A DNA stretch of 58,605 nucleotides from Clostridia bacterium (GTDB lineage: Bacteria > Bacillota > Clostridia > Oscillospirales > Acutalibacteraceae), in contig JAFTWB010000025.1 of NCBI GenBank assembly GCA_017465505.1, positions 1 through 58,605 on the forward strand. Reading direction: 5' to 3'. This document shows positions 1-9,189 of this stretch, piece after piece. The translations under genes and the position numbers were made by a program. Position 1 is the first letter of the stretch, and the number at the start of each line of letters is the position of its first letter. Below the pieces are notes generated by a model that worked only from the letters and a program-made list of their open reading frames with translations, made no database searches and was not told where the DNA came from.

Positions 1-151
1 GTATTGCTGCGCAGTTATATTCGACTAAAAGCCGAGTGTTATTCGCTTTGCGAGTTTAGGAGCGAATAAAATATCACTAAAACCGAAAGGTTTTAATATC
101 ACTTTGCCGATAGGCAAAATAACACTGTGAGACCTGTCTCACAATATCACT
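1..151. repeat. Array of short hairpins with conserved 9-nt linkers
   Basis: Four linkers of the form AATATCACT or AATAACACT lie at 70-78, 95-103, 118-126 and 143-151. Each pair is separated by a different small perfect hairpin (79-94, 104-117, 127-142). To the left, linker-like words in the opposite orientation (AGTTATATT near 13-21, AGTGTTATT at 35-43) flank a larger hairpin at about 41-67, so the two halves face each other. Stem sequences differ while linkers are kept, so this is an organised array and not one palindrome. The window edge cuts the array. I see no coding capacity. Function is unknown; a structured RNA or a mobile intergenic repeat are both possible. Confidence 0.6.
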
Positions 152-165
152 ATTAAAATATTTTT

Positions 166-221
166 TGAGACAGTAAAACGGATGTGCAGAAATTCTACAC
201 ATCCGTTTAATATTTGTCTCA
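166..221 (-). terminator. Nested inverted repeat, probable terminator of the CPBP gene
   Basis: A 9-bp stem (ACGGATGTG/CACATCCGT) is nested inside an outer TGAGACA/TGTCTCA pair. Read leftward, the inner stem is followed by TTTT, and it lies about 80 nt downstream of the leftward gene ending at 302. The outer arms echo the GTGAGAC hairpin of the neighbouring array, so part of it may belong to that repeat. Confidence 0.45.
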
Positions 222-301
222 TACCATAACAAGCAGGACATTTAGGCGCCCAAATTTCACTTGTTAGGAGAACCTAAAACCCTTTTCTAAACAAATATCA
301 C

Positions 302-1063
302 CTATTCAATAAATTGGAATTGACGCTTTCTTTGCTTATATATAACGGCAGCAAACCAACTGGCTATAATGAACATCAATATCCCTCGAACAATCTCCGC
401 AACTAGCAATTCTTTGCCGTTCATCACTACGATTTTTGTTTCAAAATCAAAGAGAAAATGCACCAGAAATGCAGGAATAATATTGGACGATATTATAGTC
501 ATCTCCATTGCAAGCCAACCGAAAATAAAAGCATTCAGTACGGTTAAAATAATCTCAAATATATTGCTTCCAGTGAATGCTGTTGCGACATGTCCAATAC
601 CAAAAATAATGGTAGACAATAACACGATTCCTTCAGTCGAAAATTCTTTTTTTAAATATTGAGGTATTATCCCTCTGAAGTATATTTCCTCCGATATCCC
701 TACAAATAGGTACAGAAACAAACTACCTATCACGTATCCAATTGATTTTATATAGAATCCTTTAATGGCTACTGGAACAAAAATAACAAGAAGAGGAATA
801 AAAAACAACACTTTTTTGCAACCTTTTAAATCAAACGGTGCAAATCCAACTTCTCTCCATTGCCACTTACCACTAAAGACAAAAGCAGCAGGTGGAATTA
901 AAGCTAATGCCATAAAAATTCCTTGCAAAAAAAGCGTTGTAATAGTATCTAATGTTAAAATTACCGATATTGTCCCTGATGCAATTGGAAATAACAAAAC
1001 CACAAAACACCATAATAGTGATTTATATATAGCTAAAACTTTATGTTTCATAATTGATCTCAT
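302..1063 (-). CDS. CPBP family intramembrane metalloprotease
   Basis: A 253-residue multi-pass membrane protein of the CPBP (Abi/CAAX protease) family. It carries the EExxxR motif (E125, E126, R130) and the two downstream histidines H158 and H202 that together form the family's metal site. Members act in the membrane; roles include prenyl-protein processing, bacteriocin self-immunity and sigma/anti-sigma control, and the substrate here cannot be told. No bacteriocin gene is adjacent. The first ATG gives an N-terminus of MRSIMKHK; a second ATG four codons on is equally possible because neither has a strong Shine-Dalgarno. It is monocistronic, between the hairpin array and a dockerin gene. Confidence 0.85.
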   Translation of the reverse strand: MRSIMKHKVLAIYKSLLWCFVVLLFPIASGTISVILTLDTITTLFLQGIFMALALIPPAAFVFSGKWQWREVGFAPFDLKGCKKVLFFIPLLVIFVPVAIKGFYIKSIGYVIGSLFLYLFVGISEEIYFRGIIPQYLKKEFSTEGIVLLSTIIFGIGHVATAFTGSNIFEIILTVLNAFIFGWLAMEMTIISSNIIPAFLVHFLFDFETKIVVMNGKELLVAEIVRGILMFIIASWFAAVIYKQRKRQFQFIE

Positions 1064-1146
1064 TTTCTATTGAGCCCTACAAATTCTTATTTATCGGTTA
1101 GTTGTATTATAGCACAACTTGACTAACAAAGAAAGAGAATATTATA

Positions 1147-1180
1147 AACACCCTTAGTTTTTTTAAAAACTAAGGGTGTT
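1147..1180 (-). terminator. 16-bp hairpin terminator
   Basis: A perfect 16-bp inverted repeat (AACACCCTTAGTTTTT and its complement) with a 2-nt loop, about 100 nt past the end of the leftward dockerin gene. Leftward it runs into TTTATAAT, which suits a terminator for that gene. Confidence 0.6.
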
Positions 1181-1280
1181 TTCGTGTCTTGTTGTACTGT
1201 CCTTTAGAGTACGACTCTTACATCGGTGGTTTTTTGTTGTTTATATTGCGATTTTAACCTCACATCATTACGTTACCTGC

Positions 1281-4208
1281 TTAATACGAAAGTATTCCTG
1301 CAAGGTATTTCTGAATAGATGTGGCGTCTTTTACGTTAACCTTGCCGTCGCTGTTAAAATCACAGATTCTGAGCACACTGTCCTCAAGAATTCTGACTTT
1401 AGCAAGGTGTTTCTGAATAGCAGTTGCGTCCCTGATGTTAAGCTTTCCGTCCATATTTGCGTCGCCAAGCAATGTGTTATCATCCCCACCCTCAGTTGAG
1501 TCCTGAGGGGTGTCTTCAGTGGCGTTGGTTGGGTCTTGAGCGGAAGGAGTGGATTCTTCCTCGGGAGCAGTTGTGTCCTCGATATACAACTCAATTTCAT
1601 TGAGCTTAAAGGGGTTGACAGAATAAAGAGCGGCTGTTTCGTAGCTGTTTACAAACCACTTAACCGTGTTGTCAGCAGCGTAAACCGGAGCACAATCGGA
1701 TAATCTGTATGGCATTTCTGCAATATCGGAAGTCATATTGCCCTTTGAATCAATAGTCACCATTTTGGTTTTGTATGTATAATCGCTTTCGTTGCACTCC
1801 TCCCAAATCAGGAAAAACTGATCATTGCCAAGCTTAACAAGATGAGGAGTAAGAGCCGTGATGTCGCTATCACTGCCGTAATCTGTAATGGTAACTGTTT
1901 CACTGCTGTATAAATCTTTGCTTGTAATATTGACAAAGATGTTACGTGCACTGCTCCAGATATTCTCGTTATCAGAGCACATATTACCTGCAATAATAAC
2001 ACTGTTTGTTGAACACTCAACTCCACCTATGGAAGCACCGGTTGCATTGCTTCCGTAGCCGCCTTCAAATCTTACGGGAACAGCATAATCAACCTTGGTA
2101 ATATCACCACCGATTGGGGTTTTTATGATACTTATACCTCTGGGACTGGCGTCTCCGTGGTCTATTCTGTAGATATACTCATCGTCAGAAGCAACAAACT
2201 GATTGAAGGAGTGGCTCACATATCCTGCCTGAGAAATGTTAAGTACATCGGAGAATATATCAGTAAGCTCTGTGGTTTCTGTATCCACAACAAAGGTCAT
2301 ATTTGCCTGATGGTTCACCCCTTCTTCGTCTGCATACATTTCGTGACAAGTGTGAACATAGAGCAAACCCTCTGCCTCAATCAGCCTAAGCGACCCTGCA
2401 TCAAAAGGAATTGATGTGTTCTCGCCGTAAAGAGAAAGTGAATCCAGAAGCTCCCAGATTTTTGAATATTTCTGCACTCTTATAATCTCTTGGTCATCGC
2501 TCTGAGCCTTATTCTCTTGTCCGAACACAAGGAAATTATACTTTTCACCGCTATAATATCCGCCGAATAAATTCATAGGAGAGTCAAGTACAAGAGCCTC
2601 AACACAAGAGCTGAAATCCGCCGAATATGTATCTACATATACACAGTCTGAATCAGCACTTACCAGTGTAAATGTACCGTCAGCATTTTCTGTTATGTAG
2701 GATTTGACAGTTTTTGACCATACATCATAATTGTTTGTGCTTTCGTTGAAGATTCTTTTCTTTACGCTTTCACTTATACTAAGTGCCGGCTCGTCGTAGG
2801 ATGAACATTCGGTTACAGTGACTTTAACCTTTGCTTCCGGCAAGGCTTCTGAAGAAACGGTGATGGTTGTGCTGCCTTTGTGCCATCCGAAAACAGTTCC
2901 GTCTTCATTAACGGTTGCAATGTAAGGATTTTCGCTTTTCCACACAATATCAGGAGTGTAAATTCCGTCAATTTCAGCGTGAAGCTTGAACTCTTCACCA
3001 ACTTCAAGAACCACTTCCTCCGGCGTAGCTGAAATCATTTCGGGTCTTTCCAATTCTAAAATGCAGTAGTAAAAATCATCTCCGTTTTTTTCAAAGAGAA
3101 GAAGCTGTCCGTCATACTCATACATTGCATAAACATCGTACTGTGTGGTAAATTTACCTACGGTTTTGCCTGTATCGGGATTACATTCCATAATAGTTTT
3201 ATCATCGATACAAAAAATCAGTGCGTCATTTTCCTCCATATATACACTGCGTGTACCAACAGCACCATAACTATCATAGTCACCCGAATCATAAGTACGG
3301 GGTATGGAAGCTGTAACATCCATCCTGCCTGAACCGGGCACAAAGGTTTCCATTGGGATTACATAAAACTTTTCATAAAAAGAAGCGTCTATGGCCAGAT
3401 AATCGTCGTGTATAAGCTGGGCTTGCTTGGGGCGGTCGTTGTAACCTATCTGAGAAACCGTCATAACCACATTATTATCGTAATAAATGTTATTGTCTTT
3501 GTCTACTGAGCCCACTCTCAGAGCGTTCATATAATGGTCATAACCCCAAGAGCGGTAATTATAGTATCCGTTTGTGAAGAAATATCCTCTTTCTTCATCA
3601 AATCCCACAAAGTCATACACTTCGTCATCTATAGTGATTTCAGAAAGCTTGTTTCCCGAAGAGTCTAAAATACGCAGAAACGGGCTTGCTTCATCATCTG
3701 TTGAGATAACCTCGCCTGATACATAAATCCTTCCGCTTTTATCTGCGCCTATGGCGGTTAATCTTTCGCCATAATAAACCGCAACAGACTCAAGAGTCTG
3801 TGAATTTAAATCATAGCACAAAATCTCGCTGTGCCAAGGGTCGGCATCTCCCCAAAGGTTATAAAAATCTATCAGGTATATTTTATCATTTGTAACATAC
3901 CTTGAGGTTATATTGAAGTACATATCCAGATTGTAGCTTTCTATCATCTGGCACTCATTGGTTGTTAAATCATATTTATACAAATCATCTTCGCCTATTG
4001 CATAAAAGCAGCTGTCGTTGGTTGAAGGCAATATATCTGTAAAATCATAACTGTGAGGACTATAGAAATCGTTTTTCAAAAGTCCGTCAGGAAGCTTTAC
4101 CAAATCCTTGTCCACCGGCTCATCTGCCGCCATTGCAGCAACAGGCAAACCACATAAGGATATTGCCAGAATCATAAAGACTGCAAGCACTTTAATAAAA
4201 GATTTCAT
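1281..4208 (-). CDS. Secreted dockerin protein with a Big2 Ig-like domain
   Basis: A 975-residue exported protein. A signal peptide (positively charged start, hydrophobic core, AMAADE cleavage region) occupies residues 1-28. The long N-terminal half has repeated aromatic/YxYD-type strands that suggest a beta-propeller-like sensor or adhesion fold. A bacterial Ig-like Big2 domain lies at about 395-470. A second beta-rich region follows, then an acidic/Pro/Thr linker and a C-terminal type I dockerin (about 912-973) with two calcium-loop repeats, each followed by DAT[AS]IQK. The dockerin should bind a cohesin on a scaffold protein outside the cell. The catalytic or binding role is not recognisable. 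RBS GGGAG precedes the ATG. Monocistronic, with its own promoter and terminator. Confidence 0.85.
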   Translation of the reverse strand: MKSFIKVLAVFMILAISLCGLPVAAMAADEPVDKDLVKLPDGLLKNDFYSPHSYDFTDILPSTNDSCFYAIGEDDLYKYDLTTNECQMIESYNLDMYFNITSRYVTNDKIYLIDFYNLWGDADPWHSEILCYDLNSQTLESVAVYYGERLTAIGADKSGRIYVSGEVISTDDEASPFLRILDSSGNKLSEITIDDEVYDFVGFDEERGYFFTNGYYNYRSWGYDHYMNALRVGSVDKDNNIYYDNNVVMTVSQIGYNDRPKQAQLIHDDYLAIDASFYEKFYVIPMETFVPGSGRMDVTASIPRTYDSGDYDSYGAVGTRSVYMEENDALIFCIDDKTIMECNPDTGKTVGKFTTQYDVYAMYEYDGQLLLFEKNGDDFYYCILELERPEMISATPEEVVLEVGEEFKLHAEIDGIYTPDIVWKSENPYIATVNEDGTVFGWHKGSTTITVSSEALPEAKVKVTVTECSSYDEPALSISESVKKRIFNESTNNYDVWSKTVKSYITENADGTFTLVSADSDCVYVDTYSADFSSCVEALVLDSPMNLFGGYYSGEKYNFLVFGQENKAQSDDQEIIRVQKYSKIWELLDSLSLYGENTSIPFDAGSLRLIEAEGLLYVHTCHEMYADEEGVNHQANMTFVVDTETTELTDIFSDVLNISQAGYVSHSFNQFVASDDEYIYRIDHGDASPRGISIIKTPIGGDITKVDYAVPVRFEGGYGSNATGASIGGVECSTNSVIIAGNMCSDNENIWSSARNIFVNITSKDLYSSETVTITDYGSDSDITALTPHLVKLGNDQFFLIWEECNESDYTYKTKMVTIDSKGNMTSDIAEMPYRLSDCAPVYAADNTVKWFVNSYETAALYSVNPFKLNEIELYIEDTTAPEEESTPSAQDPTNATEDTPQDSTEGGDDNTLLGDANMDGKLNIRDATAIQKHLAKVRILEDSVLRICDFNSDGKVNVKDATSIQKYLAGILSY

Positions 4209-4238
4209 ATTATTATCTCCCTTCTTCTTAATAGCTTT

Positions 4239-4267
4239 ATTTTGTCACCTTATTTTATCTATGTCAA
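4239..4267 (-). promoter_or_regulatory. Sigma-A type promoter of the Big2-dockerin gene
   Basis: Leftward TTGACA (4262-4267), a 17-nt spacer, and CAAAAT (4239-4244), a weak -10. It lies about 30 nt upstream of the start at 4208. Confidence 0.5.
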
Positions 4268-4294
4268 TAAAAATTTGCTCTGCTTACAAAACTA

Positions 4295-5554
4295 TCAGAT
4301 TAAAAAACCTGCAATAAACTTCTGAATGGCAGTAGCGTCCTTTACATTAACCCTTCCGTCTGCATTATAGTCAGCAACAGAGAGCTCACTTTCATCAAGC
4401 TCGGTTACCCGTGCCAGATGTTTCTGGATTGCAGTTGCGTCCCTGACATTAAGCTTTCCGTCACCATTGACATCTCCCAAGCTATCATCAGAAGCCCTTA
4501 CAGCTTTAAACTCAATACCAAGCATTTCGGCGTAGGATTCGGCATAAGAGCCCTCAAAGCCGCTTATCACCAGATTAGCCTGATTTTTCTTAAAGGCTTT
4601 TTCGCTGATTTCGGTAACGGATTCAGGGATATAAACTTCAGTAAGCTCAGAACAAAAATCAAAATTCGCAGGGCCGATATACTCAACACCATCAGCAACA
4701 GTAACCTTTGTCACCTTGGAATTATCAAAGGCAAACATAGCAATTGCCTTTGTGCCATCCTTAACTTCAAATTCTCCGTCTGTATCCTGTTTTACCGAAA
4801 TAAGCACTCCGTCTTTATACAGTGCACCATTTTCCCAGTTTGACTCTTCCTTAAAGAAAGCCGTGGGCTCAAGGATTCTTACAAGAAAAACCTTTGCGTG
4901 TTGAGGCTCTAAAGAAATATCCGTAAGACTTGTGCAATCTCTGAAATTCGGGAAAGACATTGATTTAAGGTTTGCAGGAAAATCAAAGCTCTTTAAAGAC
5001 GTGCAATTATTGAAACAACCGCCCTCTATGGTTTCTACGCTATCGGGAATTGTTATATTTTCCAGTGAAGTACAATCGCGAAAACACGACTTTTTTATTT
5101 TGGTAACACCTTCCGGTAAAATTACAGACTTAAGATTTCCACTTCCTACAAATGCATTTTCAGCAATAGTCACAACCCCGTCAGGCACTGTGTATTCTGC
5201 TCTGGGATTATTTTTAGGATAAGCAACAAGAGTTGTCATATCTTTTGTAAACAGCACACCGTCAACGGAGGTAAAATACTCACTGTTTTCATCAATGAAA
5301 ATATTCTCTGTATTGCTCTTATTCAAAAACACATTGGGAGCAACTTCTGCAACAGGATTGCCTTCAACAACACTTGGAATTATAACATCCGCCTTATCCT
5401 CGGTGTAATCCATAAAGGTAGCTTTACCATCACTTGAGAAGACCTCGTAGCTTCCTAAGTTTGTGGTGGTTTCGGCAGATACAACCATCATTGCGCTACA
5501 TCCCACGGTAGCAAGCATAGTTAATGTTAATAAAATACTTGTGATTTTTTTCAT
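4295..5554 (-). CDS. Secreted BspA-type leucine-rich repeat protein with dockerin
   Basis: 419 residues from the ATG at 5554, chosen because AGGAGGAAT stands 4-5 nt upstream and a signal peptide starts directly there (MKKITSILL, hydrophobic core, Ala-Glu cleavage region near residue 28). An upstream ATG at 5710 would add 52 residues reading through a hairpin and is rejected. The middle (about 75-340) holds LRR_5/BspA-like repeats of the form 'IPDSVETIEGGCFNNC'. The C-terminus (about 358-419) is a type I dockerin with two DxNxDGxxNVxDATAIQK units. LRR_5 domains usually mediate adhesion or protein binding; no enzyme domain is visible. It lies directly upstream of the Big2-dockerin gene on the same strand but the 86-nt gap holds a promoter, so the two may be separate units. 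Confidence 0.85.
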   Translation of the reverse strand: MKKITSILLTLTMLATVGCSAMMVVSAETTTNLGSYEVFSSDGKATFMDYTEDKADVIIPSVVEGNPVAEVAPNVFLNKSNTENIFIDENSEYFTSVDGVLFTKDMTTLVAYPKNNPRAEYTVPDGVVTIAENAFVGSGNLKSVILPEGVTKIKKSCFRDCTSLENITIPDSVETIEGGCFNNCTSLKSFDFPANLKSMSFPNFRDCTSLTDISLEPQHAKVFLVRILEPTAFFKEESNWENGALYKDGVLISVKQDTDGEFEVKDGTKAIAMFAFDNSKVTKVTVADGVEYIGPANFDFCSELTEVYIPESVTEISEKAFKKNQANLVISGFEGSYAESYAEMLGIEFKAVRASDDSLGDVNGDGKLNVRDATAIQKHLARVTELDESELSVADYNADGRVNVKDATAIQKFIAGFLI

Positions 5555-5659
5555 AATGATTCCTCCTAAAATGAATATGAATAAATTTATGTAAAGCACA
5601 AAAGGAAACTTCACTCTCCCCTCTGTGCACTTATATAATAAAACAAGTTCAAAAAGATT

Positions 5660-5724
5660 TCCCGTAAAAAAAGTTGCGAACCCTAAAAAACTTTCCCTGA
5701 CGTTTCGCAACTTTTTTTACGGGA
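5660..5724. repeat. Perfect 21-bp inverted repeat in a divergent intergenic region
   Basis: The 21-nt arms 5660-5680 and 5704-5724 (core CCCGTAAAAAAAGTTGCGAA) are exact reverse complements around a 23-nt loop. It lies 106 nt upstream of the leftward dockerin-LRR gene and well upstream of the rightward operon, so it terminates no visible gene in a normal way. It could be a leader hairpin, a small mobile repeat or a protein-binding site. Confidence 0.6.
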
Positions 5725-5814
5725 TTTTATGTCAAAGATACTATATATTATATTTGTGGTCAACAAACGACGAACAAAGTCGGGTGAAAACCACATTCCT
5801 CTTCTTTACTCACC

Positions 5815-5844
5815 GTCAGGGCTGTAAGCTTTTATAGCCCTGAC
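5815..5844. repeat. 9-bp hairpin GTCAGGGCT/AGCCCTGAC
   Basis: A perfect 9-bp stem with a 12-nt loop and no adjacent T-run. With the 21-bp inverted repeat and the promoter at 5910 it is the only structure I see in the 428-nt divergent intergenic stretch 5555-5982. Confidence 0.4.
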
Positions 5845-5909
5845 AACCTGTAAGTAATTCACACAGATGGATTTTATATACAAAATCAACAAATTCTACT
5901 GCTTTAGCC

Positions 5910-5938
5910 TTGCCAAAACAATACCAAAGTGCTAATAT
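5910..5938 (+). promoter_or_regulatory. Promoter of the Sel1-kinase-vWA-PP2C-WYL operon
   Basis: TTGCCA (5910-5915), a 17-nt spacer, and TAATAT (5933-5938). The predicted transcript start near 5945 leaves a short 5' leader to the ATG at 5983 and rules out the upstream ATG at 5929 as a start. Confidence 0.5.
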
Positions 5939-5982
5939 TAAGATGGAATTTTGCAGATATTTCAGAAAAGGAAGTGGCTGTA

Positions 5983-8900
5983 ATGTCAACAATCAGTGAC
6001 AAATTCAAATATAAAAAGGCTCAGAAGCTGGAGCAACAGGGCAACATCCAGGAAGCCATAGACATATATAAAGAATTGGCAAATGCAGGTTATCCCGAAG
6101 CCCAATATAAATACGGTACTTTATACGAAGAGGGCAAATATCTTCCCAAAAGTGAAGCAGAAGCCGTCCGTTGGTATGCTAAATCCGCAACAGGTGATTG
6201 TGCAGACGGATATAACGAGCTTGGAAGATGTTACTACTACGGCACAGGAATGAAAGCAATAGATTATAAAAAGGCCTTTGAATGTTTTAAATATGCCGCA
6301 TACAAAGACCACCCGAAGGCCCAATGCAATCTGGCAGTTTGTTTTGAAAACGGCAGAGGAACATCACACTCCAAGAAGTTCCCGGTAGAAGCCTTTCATT
6401 GGTATCACGAATCTGCTCTCAACGGATACTCCAAGGCACAGTACCACTTAGCGGAATGTTACAGAAACAAATACGGAACAAACCTTAACATCGACAAAGC
6501 CATCCACTGGTACACCCGTTCTGCCGAAAACGGCTATGTAAAAGCTCACAACGCTTTGGGCGATATATATTACTATGGTTATGGTGGTACAAGCAAAGAT
6601 CCGGACACCGCCTTGAGTCATTATAAAATTGCGGCAGAAGGCGGCATTTCCGATTCTCAGTACAAGCTGGGAAATTGCTACAAAGAAGGCAAAGGCACCG
6701 AAATAAACAATAAAGCGGCTTTTGATTGGTATGAGAAAGCAGCCGTTCAGGGTAAAATATTGGCACAAAATGCTTTGGCAAAATGTTTTGAAGAGGGACA
6801 CGGAACAAACAAAAACATAGAAAAAGCTCTTGAGTGGTACGAAAAAGCAGGAGAGCAGGAAAGTGTAGACGCACTTCTTTCCATCGCTTCTATTTACATT
6901 CAGGGCAAGGAAGTTGAAAAAGACGCCGCTAAAGCAACAGAGTACTGCGAAAAAGCAAAAAACTGCGTACACGATTCTTTTGAGCTGAAAAGAATCAACA
7001 ACACACTCAAGATTATTGAAGACAGCATAAAAGCAGATATCGCAAAGGTTCAGGAATACGCCGAGCTTAATGTCGCCTCGGCACAGTTTGAACTGGGCAA
7101 ATATTACCATTACGGTACAGGTGTTACCAAGGATATTCAGACAGCCGCACAGTGGTACGAAAAAGCCGCCTTGCAGGATTATGAGCCTGCCTGTATGGCT
7201 CTTGCAAATCTTTGCTATGAGCAGGGAGACTCTGTAAAAGCCGCCGAATGGTGTGTAAAAATACACAGAATAAACGTGGAAGCAAAAGCTCTTATTGAAA
7301 AAATCAAAAATGATTATGAGATTAAATATATAAACGCCCGAGCTCTAAAGGACAAAGCTATACTTGAAAAAGCAACCTTTGATAAAAACTACATTCTGGC
7401 ATTGTGCGGCGACGCAGACGCTCAAAACAGCGTAGGATGTTCCTATTATAACAGCACAGGCGTAACCAAAGATTTTGAGAAAGCATTCACTTGGTTCAAG
7501 AAATCCGCATTACAAGGCGATAAGTTTGCACAAAGCAACTTAGGCCTTTGCTATGAATACGGAAATGGAACAGACAATAATCTTAAAGAAGCATTCAATT
7601 GGTACGAAAAAGCCGCTTTGCAAGGTTATGCTAAAGCACAATGCTACCTTGGACTTTGCTATGAATCTGGCACTGGAACAGATAAAAACCTTAAAGAAGC
7701 TTTTAATTGGTATGAAAAGTCGGCTTTACAAGGCTATGCACAAGCACAAAACAACTTAGGCGTTTGCTATGAACACGGCTACGGAACAGAAAATAACCTC
7801 AAAGAAGCATTCAACTGGTACGAAAAAGCCGCTTTGCAAGGTCACGCAAGAGCTCAATTCAACCTTGGACTTTGCTATGAATTTGGCACCGGAACAGACA
7901 AAAATCTCGAGGAAGCATTCAACTGGTACGAAAAAGCCGCTTTGCAAGGCTATGCACAAGCACAATACAGCTTAGCCCTTTGCTACGAATTCAGCAAAGG
8001 AACAGAAAAAAATCTCAAGGAAGCATTCAACTTGTACGAAAAAGCCGCTTTACAAGGCTATGCACAAGCACAAAACAACTTAGGCTTTTGCTATAAATAT
8101 GGCACTGGCACAGATAAAAACCTTAAAGAAGCTTTTAATTGGTATGAAAAGTCGGCTATGCAAGGCTATTCAAGAGCACAATGCAACTTAGCCAACTGCT
8201 ATTATTGTGGCGATGGAACTTTAAAGGATTACAGCAAGGCAGTTGAATTTTACAAAAAGGCTGCTTTGCAAGGCCATGCACAAGCACAATGCTACTTAGG
8301 AGTTTGCTATGATTATGGCAAAGGAACAGAAAAAAATCTCGAGGAAGCATTCAATTGGTACGAAAAAGCCGCTTTACAAGGCTATGCACAAGCACAATGC
8401 AACTTAGGCTTTTGCTATGAATATGGCACTGGCACAGATAAAAACCTTAAAGAAGCTTTTAATTGGTACAAAAAGTCAGCTTTACAAGGCTATGCAAGAG
8501 CACAAAACAACTTAGGCATTTGCTATGAATTGGGCAACGGAACAGAAAAAAACCTCAAGGAAGCATTCAACTGGTACGAAAAAGTCGCTTTACAAGGTCA
8601 CGTTGAAGCTCAATTCAAACTTGGGAATTTCTATGAATTCGGCAACGGAACAGAAAAAAACATCGATAAAGCTATTGATTGGTACGAAAAGGCAGCTTCG
8701 CAGGGTCACAAAAGAGCATATTTCAGACTGGCTAATATATACTATAAAGGCTCAGACGGTGTTGAGAAAGATTTGAAAAAAGCGTTAGACTTTTGCAGTA
8801 AATCCGATTTAACACTATCATTTAACAAAGAGCTCTACGACGAGATTCAGAAAGAAATTCTTGAAGAAAAAGAGATACAGGAAAACAAGCGTTTAGCCAG

Positions 8901-9189
8901 GCTTGAGCAGATTCTGGCTTATCGCTTTGACAAAGGAGAGCCTATATTTTCGCTGCCTACGGAGCTTGAAAACAACACCGTGTTCAGCCATATGAAATCC
9001 GGTGAAATTTATCACCTTGCTGTAAAAAAAGAGCAGGAAGGCAAAACGGATCACGCTATATTTTTGTACGGAGTTGCCGCAAGCAAAGGGAATCGCAAGG
9101 CGCTTTATACACTTTCAAATATGAGCCAGCACGATACCGAATACTTTATGTTTATAGAGGATCATTCTAATAAGGAGGGTGGAGAGTAA
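5983..9189 (+). CDS. Sel1-repeat (tetratricopeptide-like) scaffold protein
   Basis: 1068 residues from the ATG at 5983 (AAAAGGAAG about 9 nt upstream). I count about 23 Sel1-like repeats of about 36 residues, each a helix pair of the form 'AQxxLGxCYExGxGTxKNLxEAFxWYEKAALQG'. The first ten or so (to about residue 430) are diverged. A second block of 13 (about 477-945) is nearly uniform in protein and DNA, pointing to recent tandem duplication. The C-terminal 120 residues are a charged, repeat-free tail. No signal peptide, so cytosolic. Sel1 proteins act as protein-binding scaffolds. Its stop and the kinase start overlap as TAATG, so it is translationally coupled to the kinase and is the likely scaffold or sensor for it. 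Confidence 0.9.
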   Translation: MSTISDKFKYKKAQKLEQQGNIQEAIDIYKELANAGYPEAQYKYGTLYEEGKYLPKSEAEAVRWYAKSATGDCADGYNELGRCYYYGTGMKAIDYKKAFECFKYAAYKDHPKAQCNLAVCFENGRGTSHSKKFPVEAFHWYHESALNGYSKAQYHLAECYRNKYGTNLNIDKAIHWYTRSAENGYVKAHNALGDIYYYGYGGTSKDPDTALSHYKIAAEGGISDSQYKLGNCYKEGKGTEINNKAAFDWYEKAAVQGKILAQNALAKCFEEGHGTNKNIEKALEWYEKAGEQESVDALLSIASIYIQGKEVEKDAAKATEYCEKAKNCVHDSFELKRINNTLKIIEDSIKADIAKVQEYAELNVASAQFELGKYYHYGTGVTKDIQTAAQWYEKAALQDYEPACMALANLCYEQGDSVKAAEWCVKIHRINVEAKALIEKIKNDYEIKYINARALKDKAILEKATFDKNYILALCGDADAQNSVGCSYYNSTGVTKDFEKAFTWFKKSALQGDKFAQSNLGLCYEYGNGTDNNLKEAFNWYEKAALQGYAKAQCYLGLCYESGTGTDKNLKEAFNWYEKSALQGYAQAQNNLGVCYEHGYGTENNLKEAFNWYEKAALQGHARAQFNLGLCYEFGTGTDKNLEEAFNWYEKAALQGYAQAQYSLALCYEFSKGTEKNLKEAFNLYEKAALQGYAQAQNNLGFCYKYGTGTDKNLKEAFNWYEKSAMQGYSRAQCNLANCYYCGDGTLKDYSKAVEFYKKAALQGHAQAQCYLGVCYDYGKGTEKNLEEAFNWYEKAALQGYAQAQCNLGFCYEYGTGTDKNLKEAFNWYKKSALQGYARAQNNLGICYELGNGTEKNLKEAFNWYEKVALQGHVEAQFKLGNFYEFGNGTEKNIDKAIDWYEKAASQGHKRAYFRLANIYYKGSDGVEKDLKKALDFCSKSDLTLSFNKELYDEIQKEILEEKEIQENKRLARLEQILAYRFDKGEPIFSLPTELENNTVFSHMKSGEIYHLAVKKEQEGKTDHAIFLYGVAASKGNRKALYTLSNMSQHDTEYFMFIEDHSNKEGGE

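Noticed and set aside
1-151. Hairpin array as a Rho-independent terminator cluster
   Set aside because: Hairpins are followed by the AATATCACT linker and not by T-runs.
5555-5710. Extension of the dockerin-LRR gene to an ATG at 5710
   Set aside because: It would read through the 21-bp hairpin and put 52 residues before a signal peptide; the ATG at 5554 has AGGAGG.
7410-8760. Direct repeats as a possible CRISPR array
   Set aside because: Units are 108 bp without unique spacers and are in frame with 36-residue Sel1 repeats.
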